A stretch of 39,751 nt of DNA from Pseudomonadales bacterium (GCA_022827425.1 JAJDSZ010000046.1:1-39751); one strand, 5' to 3'. Shown: positions 1 to 9,781, counted from the stretch's first letter. A program made the numbers and translations. The notes: generated by a model from the letters alone, not told the origin.

Positions 1-585
1 CAGCGGAACGACAGCCTCGAAATCGGGTCGCAAGTGTTGCTGCAGCGCTTTCAACTGTGAAGCGTTTGGGACAGTCTTGCGAGCGTCCTTCGCACGCCAG
101 TAACCGATAAATCGTTTCAACCACTTTTCGAATTGCCGAAAATCCCGGCCATCGGCTAGAACGGCACGATCCCACTCCGCGCTATCGGGAAGCCGCTCAA
201 CATCCGGCATGACAACACCGTAACCGGCCACGAATGCGTTGGAGAGAGAATCGGGAAGCTTTTGCCGCAATCCATGCAGCGCACCTTCTGCCTGTTTGAA
301 CGGTGATTCTCGCAGCCGATCAGTATCGCCAAACCGGTTTGTAGTTTCCCAGATGCCTTCTTGGCAGGAAACTCCGCCGCCTTTGATTTCAAGCACAAAC
401 AGGCCATCAGGCCCGCATACAACAAAGTCTATTTCCCCGAACCGCTTGTATTCATGACGCGGGAGGTTTAGCGAATGCATGGCAAACCAGGCATTCTGAT
501 CCGGCCCGGAAAACATCGTGCGCAACTGATCGAAGGTGCGCATTTCGGCATTGCTATTGGTGCCCAGGGGTTGAGTCGGGATCAT
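1..585 (-). CDS. NERD nuclease-domain protein, C-terminus cut by window edge
   Basis: The frame stays open from the start codon to base 1, giving 195 residues of an incomplete protein. Residues about 40-70 carry a NERD (nuclease-related domain) core: FGEIDFVV (E51, D53) followed by GLFVLEIKGG (E66, K68), the E-x-D ... E-x-K pattern of this PD-(D/E)XK relative. Further on, SPFKQAEGAL and GYGVVMPDVERLPDS resemble the NERD domains that precede a UvrD-type helicase in one polypeptide, so a helicase half may lie beyond the edge (inference). The chosen ATG at 585 overlaps the stop of the upstream gene by 4 nt (ATGA), implying coupled translation; an in-frame ATG at 591 is the alternative. It is the last visible gene of the DrmA/DrmB operon and probably acts on DNA with it. 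Confidence 0.8.
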   Translation of the reverse strand, partial: MIPTQPLGTNSNAEMRTFDQLRTMFSGPDQNAWFAMHSLNLPRHEYKRFGEIDFVVCGPDGLFVLEIKGGGVSCQEGIWETTNRFGDTDRLRESPFKQAEGALHGLRQKLPDSLSNAFVAGYGVVMPDVERLPDSAEWDRAVLADGRDFRQFEKWLKRFIGYWRAKDARKTVPNASQLKALQQHLRPDFEAVVPL

Positions 586-2210
586 CCGCATGACGAACCG
601 TTTTCGTGTACCTTTTCTTCGATTTCCCACGCACTTGCGAGTTTCTTGCGCACTCCCGATTCGATCTCGGAGGTTACCGGTGGCCATTGTGCCAAACGGT
701 GAAGAAACCGGGCCTTATCCAATATTTCGATAATAGATACTCTTCCAGGCAAAATGACTTGTAAATCGTTTCGTTCGAAAGTTGCCGGATAGTCGCCTTC
801 CGCGAGCGTGATTCGCGTCTGGATGCATTGGTTCCAACCACAGTCGCGCGCCAGTTCCAAGGCTATTTCTTTTTGTACACTGCTCCACTCACCGGTCGGT
901 GACACAAACAGTTCGCGCAAAGGGATGGGACGCCGGGGTTCCGCCAAGGCAAAACCGTCACTCCATGCCCTGTGTTCGACCTTGGCCATGTGATATTCCG
1001 TGAATGCGGCCAATTCTGGAATGCGCAGTTCGCGTCGAAGTTTAAGCCAGCTATCCCGTACACCGAACAAAATGCCGGCGAGAACGTATTCGGCATCACT
1101 CAACGACGAATGGGAGAACTCGAGCAAGTCGATACAACTCTCGCGCAAGCAGAACAGCAATAAGGGTCGGGATAGCGAACCCTTATGGCGTTCGAGTAGC
1201 TCGGTGATTGTTCCGCCGCCAAGTCCCAGACAACTCCGCATATCCTCAATCAAGCGTTCAAGACGCGTTCGGAATTCCATTTCCCGCAACTGGTCAAGCT
1301 GACTGTCCAGATACGTCAGCGCCGCATCGACCGGAGTTTGCGGACATTCTCTGGTCTGCTCGAATACCAGAGTATGGATAACTCCCCAAAAAAGACGTGC
1401 CCTGATATCCGCTTGCGGGTTTGTTCCACCACCGTCCAGCCAATTGGGAAGCTCGGCCAGTATTGGGTCGCTGTGGACCAGGTCACTATCCCTTTCGCTC
1501 GCGGCTCCCGCCGCCAAGCGAAAGGCCGCAAGCCCTAGAGCGCTTCGATTCGCCGTGTGGTAAAGCATCGCAATCACGCCGCCAAGGGCTTGTCCCCGTA
1601 CGGGTGGGTTGTCGGCGTCTGCCCCAAACAATCCGCCCTGCAGCTTCGCCGGTGGCCAAGTTTCCGCATCCAGGTTCGTTGAAAAAAGCGACTCGACGAC
1701 CTCGATACGATGGCGGGACAGATCGACATTGAAAACGTCCCTGGCGTTGCTTTCAAATGCCTGCTTGTCTTCGATGGAGCGAAAATTGATGCTGGAAAGC
1801 AGCATCAGGGGCAACGGCGCCCGGACCAGCGTCGCGATGTCGTTTCTGCGTTTTCTCGCCGCCGGCGCGGGAACATCCCGCGTGCCGCCATCACGCAACA
1901 GCCTTCGAACGGGGCTGGACAGACCGCTCAAATCAAAAGACGCGATACAGGGCAAAAGATGCCTGCGTTCAATTGTGGCACGACTGAGGGCTGCGACGGG
2001 AATCCTGTCCGTGTTTCGAAACAGGGGAATCCACCCTGGATAATCATTCAGGAGATCCGTGTAATGCTTGCCGCGAAATCCTGCCGGGCCCATCACCATT
2101 CCGGCAGCCAGCATGTAAAGCATGTTTTGCTGATTGGTTACCAGATGCCACAAATGCCTGGGTTTCTGCCGGCTTTGTGGCTTCTTCCGGTTACTGGATT
2201 TCGTGGTCAT
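582..2210 (-). CDS. Unrecognised 542-residue protein of the DISARM-like operon
   Basis: I do not recognise this family. The protein has a basic N-terminus (MTTKSSNRKKPQSRQKPR), then LWHLVTNQQNMLYMLAAGM, which resembles a helix packed against nucleic acid or a partner rather than a membrane anchor. The remainder is mixed, rich in Arg and Leu, with no Walker motif, no HxK(x4)D phospholipase motif and no methyltransferase motif that I can see. It lies 3 nt after the short helicase gene and overlaps the NERD gene by 4 nt, so it is made together with them. Position suggests an accessory subunit of the DrmA/DrmB complex (inference). I specifically looked for a DrmC-type phospholipase signature and did not find one. 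Confidence 0.75.
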   Translation of the reverse strand: MTTKSSNRKKPQSRQKPRHLWHLVTNQQNMLYMLAAGMVMGPAGFRGKHYTDLLNDYPGWIPLFRNTDRIPVAALSRATIERRHLLPCIASFDLSGLSSPVRRLLRDGGTRDVPAPAARKRRNDIATLVRAPLPLMLLSSINFRSIEDKQAFESNARDVFNVDLSRHRIEVVESLFSTNLDAETWPPAKLQGGLFGADADNPPVRGQALGGVIAMLYHTANRSALGLAAFRLAAGAASERDSDLVHSDPILAELPNWLDGGGTNPQADIRARLFWGVIHTLVFEQTRECPQTPVDAALTYLDSQLDQLREMEFRTRLERLIEDMRSCLGLGGGTITELLERHKGSLSRPLLLFCLRESCIDLLEFSHSSLSDAEYVLAGILFGVRDSWLKLRRELRIPELAAFTEYHMAKVEHRAWSDGFALAEPRRPIPLRELFVSPTGEWSSVQKEIALELARDCGWNQCIQTRITLAEGDYPATFERNDLQVILPGRVSIIEILDKARFLHRLAQWPPVTSEIESGVRKKLASAWEIEEKVHENGSSCG

Positions 2211-2213
2211 GGC

Positions 2214-3401
2214 CTACTTCCTGGCAAGTATGGCTGGATCGGTGGGCAGCAGTCCATCGACTACCGGACAGGGTTCGCCGGTTCGGAGCAGGATCACCTG
2301 TTCCCGGGCCCTTGCCACCATCACGTAGAATCTTGATTTGAGCGTGTGGCCGTCGTGTTTGGGCTGGTGCCTGTCGATATCAGCCAGGATGACGGTATCA
2401 AACTCCAGCCCCTTGCAGGAGTGAGCATTTATAACCATGAGTCCACCCTGCCCGAAGTCTGGCTTTTCCTTCTGTCCGGAAACGAACGTCCCGACTGGCG
2501 GCTTGCCGTTGTCTAGTTGCGGATTGGCGCGAAGCAATGCCTCATGAAATTTCAGCCGCACCTTGTTGTCCGGAGCAAGGACTCCAATCAGTTTGCGTGG
2601 GTTGCGATCGCTCAATTTGAGAATTTGGTCCGTAATCGCATCCAGTGCCGGCGTATTCACCTCCCCATAAGTCCACAACTCGGGAACCATGACGCCGGGC
2701 ACGAAACCAGGCAGGTCGGGCCTGGGGCTGGCCGGGTCGGCCGGGTAAAAGTGTCGGGCGAGCAGCGCGATGGGACGCGTGTTGCGATAGTTGGATTTCA
2801 GTTCCAGCGTATCCTCCGTTTCGATCGCCAGGATGTTTTCGATATCCTGGCGCGAACTGCACCTGTCCGGGTGAATTTGCTGGTTCTGGTCGGCCGCCAC
2901 ATAGAAGTTTTCGAAGCCGAGTTGAGTCAGCGATTGATAAAAGGCTTGAGGCATGTCCTGCCCCTCGTCGATAACCAGAAATCTCTCACTTTGGTCCGCA
3001 ATCTTTCTCTGAGAAAGAACCTCGCGTTCCACCGCATTCCAATCGATGGGGCGATAACCGCTGGGAGTTTCGGCATCAAGCGTTGGGACGGATTTTTTGA
3101 AAAAGTGCTTGAACATGCCTCGAAACCAGGACTCCCAAGTCCTGGCGGAAAGTTCTTGATCGCCACCAAACAGATGTCGGTTTGAATGATCCAACAAGTG
3201 GTTGTATACGAGGGTTCGGTAGTCCCTGGCGTTTTCGGCGAGGCGTCGGGAACGCAGGAGCGCCACCACCGACTTCCCGGTACCGGGGCCGCCAACGATA
3301 AGGTGCTGCCCCTTCAACGGTAACGCCAGCGCCTCATCCTGGTCTTTGTTCAGTTCATGGATGCCGGGCAGGCTGAAGCGGCGGGTGCGGTCAACTGGCA
3401 T
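2214..3401 (-). CDS. Short UvrD/Rep-type superfamily 1 helicase
   Basis: This 395-residue protein has superfamily 1 helicase motifs in order. A Q-like start LNKDQDEAL comes first, then Walker A GGPGTGKSVVAL near residues 37-48, motif II VIDEGQDMP near 145, motif III-like YVAADQNQQ, motif IV-like LKSNYRNTRPIA, motif V INAHSCKGLEFDTVILAD near 325, and motif VI YVMVARAREQV near 362. UvrD and Rep are usually 650-720 residues; here the 1B and 2B insertions are nearly absent, so it is a minimal motor, perhaps dependent on partners. It starts 2 nt after drmB and ends 3 nt before the unknown protein. The likely role is ATP-driven movement on DNA in an anti-phage or DNA-processing complex (inference from the operon). 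Confidence 0.85.
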   Translation of the reverse strand: MPVDRTRRFSLPGIHELNKDQDEALALPLKGQHLIVGGPGTGKSVVALLRSRRLAENARDYRTLVYNHLLDHSNRHLFGGDQELSARTWESWFRGMFKHFFKKSVPTLDAETPSGYRPIDWNAVEREVLSQRKIADQSERFLVIDEGQDMPQAFYQSLTQLGFENFYVAADQNQQIHPDRCSSRQDIENILAIETEDTLELKSNYRNTRPIALLARHFYPADPASPRPDLPGFVPGVMVPELWTYGEVNTPALDAITDQILKLSDRNPRKLIGVLAPDNKVRLKFHEALLRANPQLDNGKPPVGTFVSGQKEKPDFGQGGLMVINAHSCKGLEFDTVILADIDRHQPKHDGHTLKSRFYVMVARAREQVILLRTGEPCPVVDGLLPTDPAILARK

Positions 3402-3403
3402 GT

Positions 3404-5227
3404 TCAGCCCATCTCGAAAAATGAAGGCAATCCGTTGGCAGCATCGCCTTTGACGAAGCCCCGATCCAGCAGGGTATTGCCATACTCGCAGGCTGGCTCG
3501 GGCACCAGTGCGCAGGCATGGCAGGCTGCTCGATTCAGCAGGCCTGGCCCTTGACCTTCATGTTCGCCGCAGACCGGGTCGAGCGAACACCAGCGCGAGC
3601 GCTCAAGCGCCCGAACCAGTATGCCCAGAAAGCGCTGGGGTTCGCTCAATTCGGCCAAGCCGCCCAATGAACCGGCAATATCCGGAACGGCAACATGGAT
3701 AAGGATGCCTGCCATCGGCTCCGGCGCGGTGGCGCAATAAACGCGTTCGATCAGGGAGGCCGCAGGATAACCGCCTTCGGATTCGATCTGGCGCATCAAC
3801 AGGTGCGACAGGGTATGCAACAGCATGAACCGCGCTGTAAGTGGATTGGGGGAGTCTCGACCGGATTCGGCGAATCGGGGAAGCAGCGGCGCCAGCCGCG
3901 AAGCAACCGCATCTTCTTGCTCCCAGACCTTGAGTCGATCCTCATCCAGGGTGAGGAAAACGCCTTCTCCGTACAACTCGATGGCCGGCAGCCAGTCGGA
4001 CTTTCCCACGATATCCGGTGGCACGATTTTGCTGCCGTTCAGTCGGTTGAATCCCCTGAATACCCTCACCGCCTTGAGGCGGTCTACCCGGACGAGTTTT
4101 TGGACGCCGCGGACGATAGTCTGCTCGCCAGCGTCAAGACCGGACCACCGTTCCAATGCATGCCAATCGTCACTTCGGTCATGAGTCACGAAGTCTTCGT
4201 CTTCGCGTTGATCGGGCAGTATCTCAAGGAACGCCTTGTATTCGCTCTCCCGCAACTGACCCGACGTGAGGTTCTCGCCGTACAAGGGATAGCCGCGTTC
4301 GAGGTCGGCCAATGCCTGCTTGATTTTTTCGGGAGTACTGCGATAGTTCGTCGCCAGCGATTTTATGGCGCTCTTCTTTTGCAATGGAGTTTGCGCCTGA
4401 TCGATACGACGGCGATCAGCAGACCGGCGGTACAGGAGATCCACCTCGGTTCCCTTGCGCATCCGGGATTCCGGCGGAATCACCAGAGCGGATTCAACAA
4501 CCGGCGCATACACCCGGGTGTCGTTGATCGCCAGTACTTGTGCCATGTCATTTTTGTCCCCCGACTCGAGTTGACGGGCCGCCACCAGATCGCCCTTCGT
4601 CCAAGGTTGCATCCGGCCTTCGCCGAAACCCAACCTTTCATCGCCGCCAAACCGGGATGAAACGCCGCAGGCGTCGCAGCGCAATATGCGTTCCTCGTAG
4701 CCGCGTTCGATCAGGCGTAATTGATCAAAAACCTTGCAATGGCGCTGTTCGGGACCTCTCGTATACCGGTGCGCGAGAAAATGCCATGGCACATCGGCGA
4801 GGTAGCCCTCTGGATGCGCCAGCACCCAGGGCACTTGTTCGAGCTTCGGCCGTCTCTTGCAACCCTGACGGCTGCACCGGGGTGGGTCCTTGGACTGTTC
4901 ATCGCGCCACGGCCAGCGATACATGGCGCAGCAGGCCGGGCAGCGCATCCAGGAAGGAAATCGCATCGCCGGGATACAGACACCCTCAACTCGCCCTTTA
5001 TCGAGGACTTTCGCCACCGGCGGTTCGCGCAGTTGCTCCTCGATTCCCAGCGCGGCGCGCACGCGCTCAACATAAGGAATGAGTTCGCTGGCGGAATCAC
5101 CCTGGCGACCGGTCCATTGCCGGGTGTCCTGAATGACGAATAGTCCACCAGGGCCGCGCGCGATTGCGCCGACGCCGCTATGGCCGAGCAGGTGTGACCG
5201 CTGAACCGGCATCAATTCCCGGGGCAT
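3404..5227 (-). CDS. drmB: DrmB-like DUF1998 protein
   Basis: The 607-residue protein carries the DUF1998 signature at its C-terminus. HTLSHLLMRQIESEGGY is followed by GILIHVAVPDIAGSLGGL, then the cysteine block with CSLDPVC, AACHACALVPEPACEYGN and LDR. The N-terminal half has further metal-binding cysteine pairs: CPACCAMY, CSRQGC and CDACG between about residues 95 and 210. This size and layout match DrmB, the DUF1998 partner of the DrmA helicase in DISARM, rather than the DUF1998 tail of a fused MrfA/DruE helicase. It starts 3 nt after the drmA stop. In DISARM, DrmA and DrmB form a complex that loads on DNA; that role is carried over by family, not seen here. An alternative label is simply DUF1998 domain protein. 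Confidence 0.8.
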   Translation of the reverse strand: MPRELMPVQRSHLLGHSGVGAIARGPGGLFVIQDTRQWTGRQGDSASELIPYVERVRAALGIEEQLREPPVAKVLDKGRVEGVCIPAMRFPSWMRCPACCAMYRWPWRDEQSKDPPRCSRQGCKRRPKLEQVPWVLAHPEGYLADVPWHFLAHRYTRGPEQRHCKVFDQLRLIERGYEERILRCDACGVSSRFGGDERLGFGEGRMQPWTKGDLVAARQLESGDKNDMAQVLAINDTRVYAPVVESALVIPPESRMRKGTEVDLLYRRSADRRRIDQAQTPLQKKSAIKSLATNYRSTPEKIKQALADLERGYPLYGENLTSGQLRESEYKAFLEILPDQREDEDFVTHDRSDDWHALERWSGLDAGEQTIVRGVQKLVRVDRLKAVRVFRGFNRLNGSKIVPPDIVGKSDWLPAIELYGEGVFLTLDEDRLKVWEQEDAVASRLAPLLPRFAESGRDSPNPLTARFMLLHTLSHLLMRQIESEGGYPAASLIERVYCATAPEPMAGILIHVAVPDIAGSLGGLAELSEPQRFLGILVRALERSRWCSLDPVCGEHEGQGPGLLNRAACHACALVPEPACEYGNTLLDRGFVKGDAANGLPSFFEMG

Positions 5228-5230
5228 GGC

Positions 5231-8200
5231 TCACAGCCCCTTGAGCAGGGCGGTAATTTCGACGTGACGCATGTTTTGCAAAGTCTGCCAAAGGCCGTGA
5301 ATGGAATCATCGTGATTGTAGAGTAATCGGTCTTTTCCGGCGTCCTCGCCGAAAACGCGATAATCCAATTGTCTCTTGGCCTGTCTGCAGCGCTCGGCCT
5401 CGTTCCGCCAGGCTGTAATCAGGCTGTCGATGTGGCGGTTCACTTCGTCGGCGTGGTCGGGAGCCGATCGCTTGCAACGCTGTTTGAGTTGTTCGATGGC
5501 TTTGACAACTTGCGAATCGCCTGCATCAAAACTCCCGGCTGCGTGGTTTTGCAACAGGTCCGCCACAGCATGGCGCATCACGATGACCAGCGCCGCATGC
5601 AGGGCGCGGGACCGGGCCTGGTGAGTATAGGGCGTGACACTGGTGGGCTCGACGAAGCGATAGAAGGCTTCATGGTAAGGGCGGAAACTCTCGTAGTGCG
5701 AAAGGCTGCGCGCCTGATCACGGTAATAGTTGGCGAACACGATGCCCGGCGCCCAACTGCGCCCCACGCGGCTGCTGGCCTGTATGTACTCCGCGGTAGT
5801 CAGAGGCTGCCCATTGACGATCATCAGGGCCAACCTCTCCACATCGAGTCCGACCGAGATCATATTGGTGGCCAGCACCGCATCAAGACAGCCGTCCTCT
5901 TCGCGATTCTTGCTCAGGCGGGCAAAAATCTCCCCATTCTGTGCCGCTGTCTGCGAACTGGTGAGTTGTGCAATGTTTGGCGTCGCTCGTTCCGGTAGAG
6001 TCGACTTGGTATCACTTTCCTCGTTCGCCTTGACCAACAGCAATTGCATGAAATCCCTCACCTCACTGGCAAAAGCTGCGTGACTGTTCGCAACCCCCTT
6101 GAGGCTGCCGTGATACACCACTTGTGTCCACCACGCATCCAGCAACTCCCGTTTATCGCTGTCGCGCCCGAACAGTTCGAGTGGCGCCATCAGCAATGCC
6201 GCCGCCAATGGCGCAAGACTTTGCTGGCGATTTCGCAAGGGCGCCAGATAGCCGACATAGATTCGACCCGGCTGTTCCTCCAGGGGCAACGTGCGGGAAA
6301 AGTAAGAATCGTCGCGGCTCAATCCCGGCGGCGGAAACACCGCGGTTTCCCGTCCGTACAGCCGTTCCACCTGTTGGTCCGCCATGCGAATGGTGGCCGT
6401 GGATGCGATGTATTTGGGATACACGCCGCGCAGTTGCAAGACGGTGTCGATGGCGGCTTCGTACAATCCGGCCACCGAGCCCAGTTCGCTGGCGATCAGG
6501 TGCAATTCATCCTGGACGATGAGTTCCGGCGGCCGATGCCGGGTACCACCGAAAAAGGCATTCGCTCGCGCTTCCCAGGCAAGTCTGGCGAATTTGTCCA
6601 CGGTGGCGACCAGCATGGTTGGAGGCTCGTCATACAAGGCATCGTCAACGACATTGCAGGGCAGCGTGCCATCGCTTGACTTTCCAAATTCGCAGTCCGT
6701 GTTCCGACAACGAAAATGAAAGCGCTGTGCGGTGCTGTCGTAGTTGCGGCCTGCTTCAAAATCCTGGCTGCACCAGGGACAGTGTTCCAATACCAGCGCC
6801 GGCGTCTCACCATTCGCCAGCGCCTCTTCAACCAAATATGCGGCCTGATCGAAACTGTTCGGGCTGGTCGCCGCTCCCACCCACATGCCAATTGTGATCC
6901 GCGAGGTTCCGAGATCTTTTCGCTCACAGCGGAGCAACTCCAAGGCACAAATCAGCCGAGTGGCACGGAGAAACTGGTCCCGGGTTAGCAGGCGCAGGGT
7001 ATAGCGCATCAGGATAGCGGTTCCGCCGCCGGTGTCGGGATGACGGAGCCGCCGAAGCATTATCAAGAACGCTATCAGCCCAAGGTAGGCTTCCGTTTTC
7101 CCGCCGCCGGTCGGAAACCAGATCAAATCCACCGTATCGCGGAAACTGCTTTCCTCGTTCGCCGTGGATTCCAGCGTGGTCAAGAGGAAGGCTAACTGGA
7201 ACGGACGCCAGCGATATTTATGGTTGGATAGGCGCTTGCCCTTGAGAATGTCTTGCTGACGCATCTGATTCAACATTGCAAGATTCGCCAAAGCAAAGGC
7301 CAGTCTTGCTTGCTTGTTTTGTTCAAGGAGTTCCAGGCCAGCTCGCATACGCGATGCAGCAACGTCCATGCGTTTGACGATACGCTTCCCTGCCGCCCGA
7401 TCGTCGGATGGCAAGTGCGAAACATCGGCAGCTTGACTTGACGCCCAGGCTGCATAGCCATCTACGAAATCGGCCAGTTCTGGCAGAAGGGTTTCCCATG
7501 CTTTGTCGATTCCGGCCAATCGCGAAAGCGACAACACCGGGGCGCCGCCCGACGCCGTAACCGCAGTCATCTGCGGTACTTCCACCACTGGCATTGTGTC
7601 AGAGCGCAACTCAACCACGTTGCCGTTTTCCACTACCCAGTCGGCGGCGCAACCATGCCCGATGGCGTAGATTTGGCGATGGGCATACTGGAGTTCGATT
7701 TCCTGTTCTTCCTTGTCCAGCAGGCTCCGGTCAACCCGGGGATACACACCGACCTGGCCAGCGTCAATCACGCAATGGAGGCGGGCTTCGAACAGCGTGT
7801 TTGCGGCACGCTCCCGGACGAAACCCCTGCCTGTCTGATTTCCAGGAATTACTGTTGCATTGCAAAGCGAGACCGTGACGATCCAGCCATCGGCAAAGCG
7901 TCGCCAGAGAGTATCCACGCGAGCGCGATTTTCGAGCTTGGAAAAACTCTGGTAACCGTCTTTGCCGGGGCAGGAAACGTTCTCGAAATCCTCGGAATTT
8001 CCCTGGGTGGAACCCAGCGCCTTGCGATTCCACTCGTTTTTGAATCGCCCTCGAACATCGCGCTCCGTGGGTTCATACTTGGCGGCGCTGCACAGCACTT
8101 GAAACTGGATATCGTCTCCCTTGATGAAGAACGACAAACCCAAAGATGACGGTGGGATGTATCGCCGCAGGATAGCAGGCTCGGTAGTGTTTTCACCCGC

Positions 8201-8413
8201 GACTTTCGTCGCACCCTCGGCTTCATCGACATTATCTTCGCTTGCCGGATCGATGCCTTCGCCCCATGGTGAAGTGGGGTAGAGCGCACCGCACGGGAAT
8301 CGCTCCGTGGGTAGGACACCGCGAAGATCCGGGCCGTCGATCACTGATTCGGGTGGTCCGACCAGTTGCTTGCGCACCCAATCGATCAGTTTTTTTCGTG
8401 GTTCAATGAACAC
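5231..8413 (-). CDS. drmA: DrmA-like DISARM helicase
   Basis: This large superfamily 2 helicase has Walker A WFPTGGGKTEAYLG near residue 435, a DEAH-type motif II written VQDELHLI near 635, motif III ASTATIR and motif VI QASSRVGRS near 880. A cysteine cluster, HCPWCSQDF ... FRCRNTDCEFG, sits between motifs I and II and probably binds zinc. WFPTGGGKTEAYLG, the size and the DrmB neighbour fit DrmA, the DISARM helicase that threads DNA with DrmB. I chose the GTG at 8413, which lies 13 nt after the regulator's stop. The longest frame starts with a TTG at 8488 and would overlap the regulator by 62 nt. The N-terminus from 8413 (FIEPRKKLIDWVRKQLVGP) looks like the natural start. Confidence 0.85.
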   Translation of the reverse strand: MFIEPRKKLIDWVRKQLVGPPESVIDGPDLRGVLPTERFPCGALYPTSPWGEGIDPASEDNVDEAEGATKVAGENTTEPAILRRYIPPSSLGLSFFIKGDDIQFQVLCSAAKYEPTERDVRGRFKNEWNRKALGSTQGNSEDFENVSCPGKDGYQSFSKLENRARVDTLWRRFADGWIVTVSLCNATVIPGNQTGRGFVRERAANTLFEARLHCVIDAGQVGVYPRVDRSLLDKEEQEIELQYAHRQIYAIGHGCAADWVVENGNVVELRSDTMPVVEVPQMTAVTASGGAPVLSLSRLAGIDKAWETLLPELADFVDGYAAWASSQAADVSHLPSDDRAAGKRIVKRMDVAASRMRAGLELLEQNKQARLAFALANLAMLNQMRQQDILKGKRLSNHKYRWRPFQLAFLLTTLESTANEESSFRDTVDLIWFPTGGGKTEAYLGLIAFLIMLRRLRHPDTGGGTAILMRYTLRLLTRDQFLRATRLICALELLRCERKDLGTSRITIGMWVGAATSPNSFDQAAYLVEEALANGETPALVLEHCPWCSQDFEAGRNYDSTAQRFHFRCRNTDCEFGKSSDGTLPCNVVDDALYDEPPTMLVATVDKFARLAWEARANAFFGGTRHRPPELIVQDELHLIASELGSVAGLYEAAIDTVLQLRGVYPKYIASTATIRMADQQVERLYGRETAVFPPPGLSRDDSYFSRTLPLEEQPGRIYVGYLAPLRNRQQSLAPLAAALLMAPLELFGRDSDKRELLDAWWTQVVYHGSLKGVANSHAAFASEVRDFMQLLLVKANEESDTKSTLPERATPNIAQLTSSQTAAQNGEIFARLSKNREEDGCLDAVLATNMISVGLDVERLALMIVNGQPLTTAEYIQASSRVGRSWAPGIVFANYYRDQARSLSHYESFRPYHEAFYRFVEPTSVTPYTHQARSRALHAALVIVMRHAVADLLQNHAAGSFDAGDSQVVKAIEQLKQRCKRSAPDHADEVNRHIDSLITAWRNEAERCRQAKRQLDYRVFGEDAGKDRLLYNHDDSIHGLWQTLQNMRHVEITALLKGL

Positions 8414-8426
8414 GTTTCTTCTACTT

Positions 8427-9779
8427 CTATCCCACCCTGAAGTACTGTCGTCTTGGATCTTGTGGGCCGGTTCCAATGACTCGCACAAGACCTCGCTCGA
8501 CCAGTTTGAGCAAGCGGCTGCGAGTGGCGCGGGGTGTCAAACCAATCACGTTTGCAATCTCCCAGGTCAAAAGTCCGTTGTCTTCGGCCAAGGCGTCCAG
8601 AACTGCCTGGTCAGTCTTGTCGACGTTAGGGGCGCCGATGCCGGTTGTGTGGATGGTCACGCGGAATCGGGTGCCGATTTCTTCCAGGACGGGCGATGCC
8701 AGACCCGCGTCGAGGCAAACCGCGACCATGCGCTGAATGCCGCTGCCCCACTGTTCTATCAATCCCAGTTCATGGAATACGCGGCCGATGACTCGATTGC
8801 GCAGCTTGGACACGCCTTGGAGCAGATCGTCCACCGTCAGGCCAAAAGGCAACAGGCCGGGATTTTCCACTTCCAGCCGGTCGTCGAAAATGGAAATCCG
8901 GATGGGCGCGCCGTATTGGGAATAATCGGTGTGCACGATGGCGTTGACGATGGCTTCCCGCACCGCCACCGGCGGGAGATTCCAGCGTTCCTTGCGCCGC
9001 ACGGATTCAATTTCGATGCCATGCAGGGAATGTTTCTTGACAAAGACAATGGCCTCCTCGACAGCATGCAAGGGAAGACTCCTGATTTCCAGCGTGTCGA
9101 TGATATGGGCCTTGTCGGTTCCCCGGAATCTGCCCGCCTGAATCCAGGCATCCGGAAAGTATTGATGGCGCTCCTTGCCGAAAAGCAGCATTCCGCCTTT
9201 CGTGGGCACCTTGCGCCCCTGATGTCTTGTCATCAGCCGCAACGATTCCAGATCGGTTCGCTTGAGCTTTCGCAGGTCTGCAGACGATTCGGAAGCAGCC
9301 TGGAAGTCGAGCGCTTCCGAGTCGCATTCGGGCATCGCCTGCTCGTCAAAGGTTTCGCCGCGGGCGAAACGCCGCAGTTCATCGAGCAATTCGCGGTCGG
9401 CGCGGCGATTGGTCGAGCCCACCCGCACATAGGCGCCGCTCTCGATACCGGCGCTTTTGAGATAATGGGGTCTGGCGGGGCTTGGATATACCTGAATCGC
9501 CAAAACATGGGTGCGGCGCCAAGGCAATACCCCGATATCCGGAATGAGTCGCGGGAGAATGCTATCGCTGATCAGGTTTGTCAGACGTTCTTCCATGGCC
9601 AATGGATTCGCAACCCCGCGAACATTCCGCGTGGCATCCTCCACGCCGACCAGCAGCACTCCGCCCGCAGTGTTGGCGAATGCCACGATGGTGTGCAGTA
9701 CACCATCGGGAGATGAGAGGTCTCGTTTGAACTCCAGCGTCTTGCTCTCGGGCCGCTTTAGCAAATCAAGCAAATTCAT
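8427..9779 (-). CDS. AlbA_2/Schlafen-type ATP-binding transcriptional regulator
   Basis: The 450-residue protein has three parts. Residues 1-120 form an AlbA_2 (Schlafen-like) domain, with LEFKRDLSSPDGVLHTIVAF and GGVLLVGVED. Residues about 265-350 form a GHKL-type ATP-binding fold, with REAIVNAIVHTDYSQYG and DRLEVENPG, then WGSGIQRM. The C-terminal ~65 residues form a winged helix (LLTWEIANVIGLTPRATRS). Proteins of this architecture are usually annotated as transcriptional regulators. It is first in the defence operon, so it is the natural controller of drmA-drmB and the genes behind them (inference). I chose the ATG at 9779 because MNLLDLLKRPESKTLEFKRDL is the usual family start; a longer frame reaches 9839 but would run across the predicted promoter. 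Confidence 0.85.
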   Translation of the reverse strand: MNLLDLLKRPESKTLEFKRDLSSPDGVLHTIVAFANTAGGVLLVGVEDATRNVRGVANPLAMEERLTNLISDSILPRLIPDIGVLPWRRTHVLAIQVYPSPARPHYLKSAGIESGAYVRVGSTNRRADRELLDELRRFARGETFDEQAMPECDSEALDFQAASESSADLRKLKRTDLESLRLMTRHQGRKVPTKGGMLLFGKERHQYFPDAWIQAGRFRGTDKAHIIDTLEIRSLPLHAVEEAIVFVKKHSLHGIEIESVRRKERWNLPPVAVREAIVNAIVHTDYSQYGAPIRISIFDDRLEVENPGLLPFGLTVDDLLQGVSKLRNRVIGRVFHELGLIEQWGSGIQRMVAVCLDAGLASPVLEEIGTRFRVTIHTTGIGAPNVDKTDQAVLDALAEDNGLLTWEIANVIGLTPRATRSRLLKLVERGLVRVIGTGPQDPRRQYFRVG

Positions 9780-9781
9780 AG

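Noticed and set aside
582..2210. DrmC-type phospholipase D
   Set aside because: I searched the 542-residue protein for HxK(x4)D motifs and found none.
8307..9716. 469-codon plus-strand frame
   Set aside because: Opposite the AlbA_2 regulator and the drmA start; no recognisable motifs.
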